This document shows positions 60,540-64,000 of a DNA stretch of 64,000 bases, one piece after another (position 1 is the stretch's first letter; each line of letters begins with the position of its first letter). The notes under the pieces are model-generated. The model saw only the letters and a program-made list of their open reading frames with translations, was not told the origin of the DNA and did not search any database. The position numbers were made by a program, and so were the translations under genes. Origin of the DNA: Doryteuthis pealeii (lineage: Eukaryota; Mollusca; Cephalopoda; Myopsida; Loliginidae); the NCBI GenBank assembly GCA_023376005.1, contig CM042151.1, positions 80,262,917-80,326,916 of the forward strand, read 5' to 3'.

Positions 60540-60795
60540 ATATTTTATTGAAACAAAAACTGTATTAAAAATTTATTATTAAAGATAAAACATAATAATA
60601 TTTTCTTTGAAAGATTAAACATAAGGATCCTCAAAGTGAAAGAAACAAGGGGAGGTTACTCTCATTTATGTTGCTAATATTCAGATTACCCAATTTAAAA
60701 AAAAAGATAATACATAAGAATAATATTTTAACAAAAACTGTATTAAGAATTATTATTAAAGATAACACATAATAATATTTTCTTTAAAAGATTCG
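60540..60795. repeat. Repeat block at the outer palindrome boundary
   Basis: Contains TCTCATTTATGTTGCTAATA and two copies of a TATTAAAGATAA...ATAATATTTTCTTT phrase (about 60,580-60,610 and 60,750-60,790). The left side has the same kind of repeat in extra copies at 32,700-33,030, so both boundaries lie in locally repeated sequence. Confidence 0.65.
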
Positions 60796-61255
60796 GAGAG
60801 ATGGAAAAAAACGCCCTTTGGCAGGGCTTAGGATTAGATTCCCCTCCACCAAAAACAAACAAAAAAAAATAACAAAACGCAGTTGTCCTGGATTCGACAT
60901 TAATAAATATCTCACGCAATAAATACTACTTTATATTATTTTAAGGGCATTATAAATGTTTAATACAATTGTAGTGGAATAATAACACCGCGCACCGAAG
61001 ACGAAGGGAAGACGTTAGGTGGCGAGCATTGCGAACTTGAGACGACGGCGTTGTAGTAGTAAACGCAACATATCCAGCGTTTCGCAAGTGTGATAAGCGA
61101 GACGTGGTATTTTGTGAAAAGCGTACAAGGAATATTTTGACTTAACAATTATAGCTATTTTTATTTTTTTAAAGAGTATAAAATATTTCACACTATTATG
61201 TACTTTTATTTTTTTAAATGGCATAAAATAGGGATATCCATTTTCGTCTGCTAAA
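60796..61255. other. Right flank of the palindrome, unassigned
   Basis: The segment 60,985-61,130 is clearly GC-richer (ACCGCGCACCGAAGACGAAG). The minus-strand frames 60,960-61,148 and 61,015-61,224 overlap and show no domain. Confidence 0.35.
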
Positions 61256-61261
61256 AGTTTA

Positions 61262-62611
61262 AACGAATTAAAATTAATTAAATCTATTATTTAAGGTCAA
61301 ACTTTTGTCTAAAACGATAAGTTAGTAACATAATGACCATCATTAAAAAAAAGAAAATATCATTACATATGCAGTTTATTTTTAAAGATTTAAAACGATT
61401 TGTTTTGGGTTAATTTTGTTTCGCATTCGCCATTTTGGCTCTTTTTAAATGGTATGATGGGCTTGTTTACAAATTAAGGTAACATTCGCGATTGCAAAAA
61501 AATTACCAAAAATCAGGGAATATCCGATTTTAATGAAATTTTCAGTATTGATTTTCAATTAATGAATTTTATAATTCATTTTTAGTTATTTTATTTCAAA
61601 ACTTTAATTAATATTTTGCTATAAAAATAATATATAAAATTCATTTAAAAATAAAAATATTCTGAGTTTTAAAATATTATATTTTTAGTACTAGAATAAA
61701 TATCTATTTAATGCAAACCTTATTAGTCAAACAAAGTATACGTTTTGAAGAAAAACTCTATTGAAAATGTACCCCCCCCCCTTTTAAGCAGAAAAAATAT
61801 CGATGTATAATTTTTTCTTTTATACGATAATAGCCAATTAAATAATTATCGAAATGAGTAAAAAGAAATCTCCAAAAAGATTAATCATTTATTATTTTTT
61901 TAACATTTTATTTTCTGATTTTCAGTACTTATTTTCCACTTAAAAATTTTTTTTTTCTATTTACAACTTCGGTTTTTATCTTTTTATTTATACTGTAATA
62001 AGTATCTAATCAAGAACCAACTTGACAATATTTTACACCCCCAAGTAAGGGGGTCAAAATTAAGTGACCTGAAAAAATGAAAGTTTTGAATAAAATAAAT
62101 AATGCATTAATAAGATCATTCATTGATAAATAAACACTGAAAATATCATAAAATCCGAATATCCTGATTTTTGGTAAATTATTTTTGTTAGGGGGGGGGG
62201 CTAACAGTCATTTTGTTAAAACTGCATTTTAGGCCCATTTTGGGTATACCTAATTTAAGGTCAAGTTTTTGTGTAAGTCGAAATAAGTAACATAATGAGT
62301 TTTAATAAAAAAACAAAATAGTATTACATATGTAATTTATTTTTAATACATTTAAAACGATTCTTTCGGTCAATTTCAATCGCATCCAGCCTGAAACATC
62401 TGTTTGAAAAATGGCGTGTTTACAAAATTAATGTAACATTCACTATTGCAAAAAAATTTAACAAAATCACGGGGAATTATCTGATTTTAATGAAATTTTC
62501 AGTATTGATTTATTTATTAATTAATGAATTTTATAATGCATCAGTTATTTTATATCAAAACTTTAATCAACTTATTTCTGCTATGATAATTATAATAAAA
62601 TTCATTTAAGA
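61262..62611 (+). repeat. ~1-kb-period tandem duplication of dispersed repeats
   Basis: Unit A (61,262-61,645) and unit B (62,246-62,611) both run from GACCTTAAATAAT-complement sequence through ACATTCGCGATTGCAAAAAA / ACATTCACTATTGCAAAAAA to TTTTAATGAAATTTTCAGTA and ATAAAATTCATTTA. Between them lies a copy (61,725-62,265) of the 44,565-45,155 repeat, with CAAAAATTAAGTGACCTGAA-like sequence and GGGTATACCTA. Confidence 0.75.
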
Positions 62612-62909
62612 AATGACAGGCAAAATTTTAAGTTAATTGTCATTATTAGATTCTAAAAACATTTTTTTAAATATCTACTTTACTTTAGTATCAATCACAC
62701 ATTTTTTGGTTGTAAACTGTATTGGAAATTTAAACGAAACAAATATAGATGCATTTTTTTTTAAATAACTTAATTGATTAATTAATTTTAATTAATTTTA
62801 AGTGAAAATCGACACCTAAATTGTTGGTGCCTAGCATAAATATTTTACAAAATTATACTACTTTATTTTTTAAGGGCATAAATGTTTCATACAACTATAC
62901 TATTATTTT

Positions 62910-63130
62910 GGACCATATGACCTTTAGGCACCCCTTTTGTGATTCTCGATTCATAAGTACATTTTTTTCATTTACACCGTCAACATCCGGTTGTTTTTTA
63001 GGGGTTAGTTTTATAATAAAAAAAAAACTCTAAAATTGTCTGTTAACAAACAACCGGATGTTGACGATGTAAATGAAAAAATGTACTTATGAATAGTTTT
63101 CGCAAAGGGTGCCTAAAGGTCATATGTTCC
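62910..63130. mobile_element. MITE family A, copy 4
   Basis: Ends GGACCATATGACCTTTAGGC and the complement of GGTGCCTAAAGGTCATATGTTCC less a base. The internal arms pair from AAGTACATTTTTTTCATTTA to its complement. Confidence 0.8.
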
Positions 63131-64000
63131 TTTTCTTTTAAGGTCATAAATGTTTCACCAAATTTACTACTTTTATTTTTAAGGGTATAATATTTAACAG
63201 AATTATACTATTTTTATTTTTTACAATTCATACAATTATATTACTTTTTTTAAGGGCATAAATGTTTAACACATTTACACTTGTTTTCATGTGCAAATAA
63301 GGAATTTTTTAGATTTTTACATTCTTTGTTCTGGTGAATAAAATATACAAAAAATTAAGAATACCAGTTTACAATACAATCATTTAGATTTAATTCATGA
63401 ATTTAGATAACATGAATATCATGGTTTTTTTTTCTGTTTATTTTTAAGGTCAAATGGTTCCACCTAATCCTGCTTGTTTTCTTATTAAATATATATTTTA
63501 AGAACTACCCTCCCCAGATTTTTTTATCAACAAATAAATGTAAATATTTACCCGCGATATAATATTCTGATTTTTTTTATTTGTATTGTTTATTGTATTG
63601 ATTGATTTTATTATCAAAACTTGGTCATATTTATTTAAAAAGATGTGACCGTTGTTGAATTAAAATAAATGAAAATACTAGAAAAAAAAAGATATTTAAA
63701 AAGTGGGGTTAAGATATTTACAATTACTTGTCGATAAAAACTATGGGGTGATGTGTAAAACATTGTTTGCATATTGCATTAACTTGTCAGTAAAAACGCC
63801 CTAGTAGGAGGCCAGGACAGCAATATCCGAAAATCACCGCTAGTTTACGCATAATTATATTTTTTCTTTTAAATCATGATGAATAAATTCTAAAATGTTA
63901 AAATGCAAATATTAAGTTATTTTCCATTTAATTGTGTTTTAAAAACATTTGGCCATTTACCTCCCATTACACAAATCAATACAAGGAAGATGAATAAGAT
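63131..64000. other. AT-rich sequence to the window end
   Basis: Short repeated phrase AAGGGCATAAATGTTTAACA (variants near 62,870, 63,140, 63,190 and 63,255). Nothing else recognised. Confidence 0.4.

Larger units (their letters stand above)
47060..60795. repeat. Right arm of the ~28-kb inverted repeat
   Basis: Mirror of 32,795-46,971. This arm keeps an intact 12-finger ORF and canonical splice signals where the left arm is broken, so it is the better-quality copy. The outer end stops within TTTAAAAGATT at 60,793, after which CGGAGAGATGG has no left-side counterpart. Confidence 0.92.

Overview
The window is a strongly AT-rich, intron- and repeat-rich animal genomic segment with no bacterial or organellar features. 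The only convincing protein-coding content is poly-C2H2 zinc-finger (ZNF) sequence. The dispersed sequence includes tRNA-derived SINE-like repeats, short terminal-inverted-repeat (MITE-like) elements, mariner-type transposase debris and the TTATCTCCCTTG motif that is frequent in mollusc DNA. I infer a lophotrochozoan, most likely a mollusc (cephalopod or gastropod). The species cannot be fixed from the sequence.

Layout. 0-5 kb: MITEs, a 0.66-kb tandem duplication, a SINE. 1.0-7.6 kb (+): ZNF unit 1, a putative non-coding exon 1 ending at a GTAAGT donor near 1098, a 5.3-kb intron, an acceptor at 6404 and an 8-finger ORF. 12.7-19.7 kb (+): ZNF unit 2 with the same architecture and a 17-finger ORF. 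19.9-30 kb: GATA/GACA satellite, SINEs, an LTR-like pair of direct repeats and mariner fragments, with no gene seen. 30.5-31.9 kb (-): a ~17-finger array broken by at least three frameshifts.

32.8-60.8 kb: one very large inverted repeat with arms of about 14.2 kb (left) and 13.7 kb (right) around a spacer of about 90 bp near 47,016. The right arm carries ZNF unit 3 (intact 12-finger ORF, 51,712-52,749) and unit 4 (a decayed ZNF, 59.9-60.5 kb). The left arm carries mirror copies, but its inner half is riddled with small indels and includes a ~1-kb C/A-rich block (43.4-44.5 kb) that looks like corrupted sequence of the same region. The palindrome therefore needs an assembly check before any biological reading. 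60.8-64 kb: dispersed repeats, a ~1-kb-period tandem duplication and a MITE.

Taken together the window reads as a tandem ZNF gene cluster. Each unit has a shared short leader exon, one large intron whose last ~90 bp are conserved, and a terminal exon in which the first fingers have decayed while the downstream fingers stay open. The ORF starts given below are first in-frame ATGs inside a finger linker, not demonstrated translation starts. The proteins, if made, would be nuclear DNA-binding factors; no effector domain (KRAB, BTB, SCAN, SET) is visible in the window.
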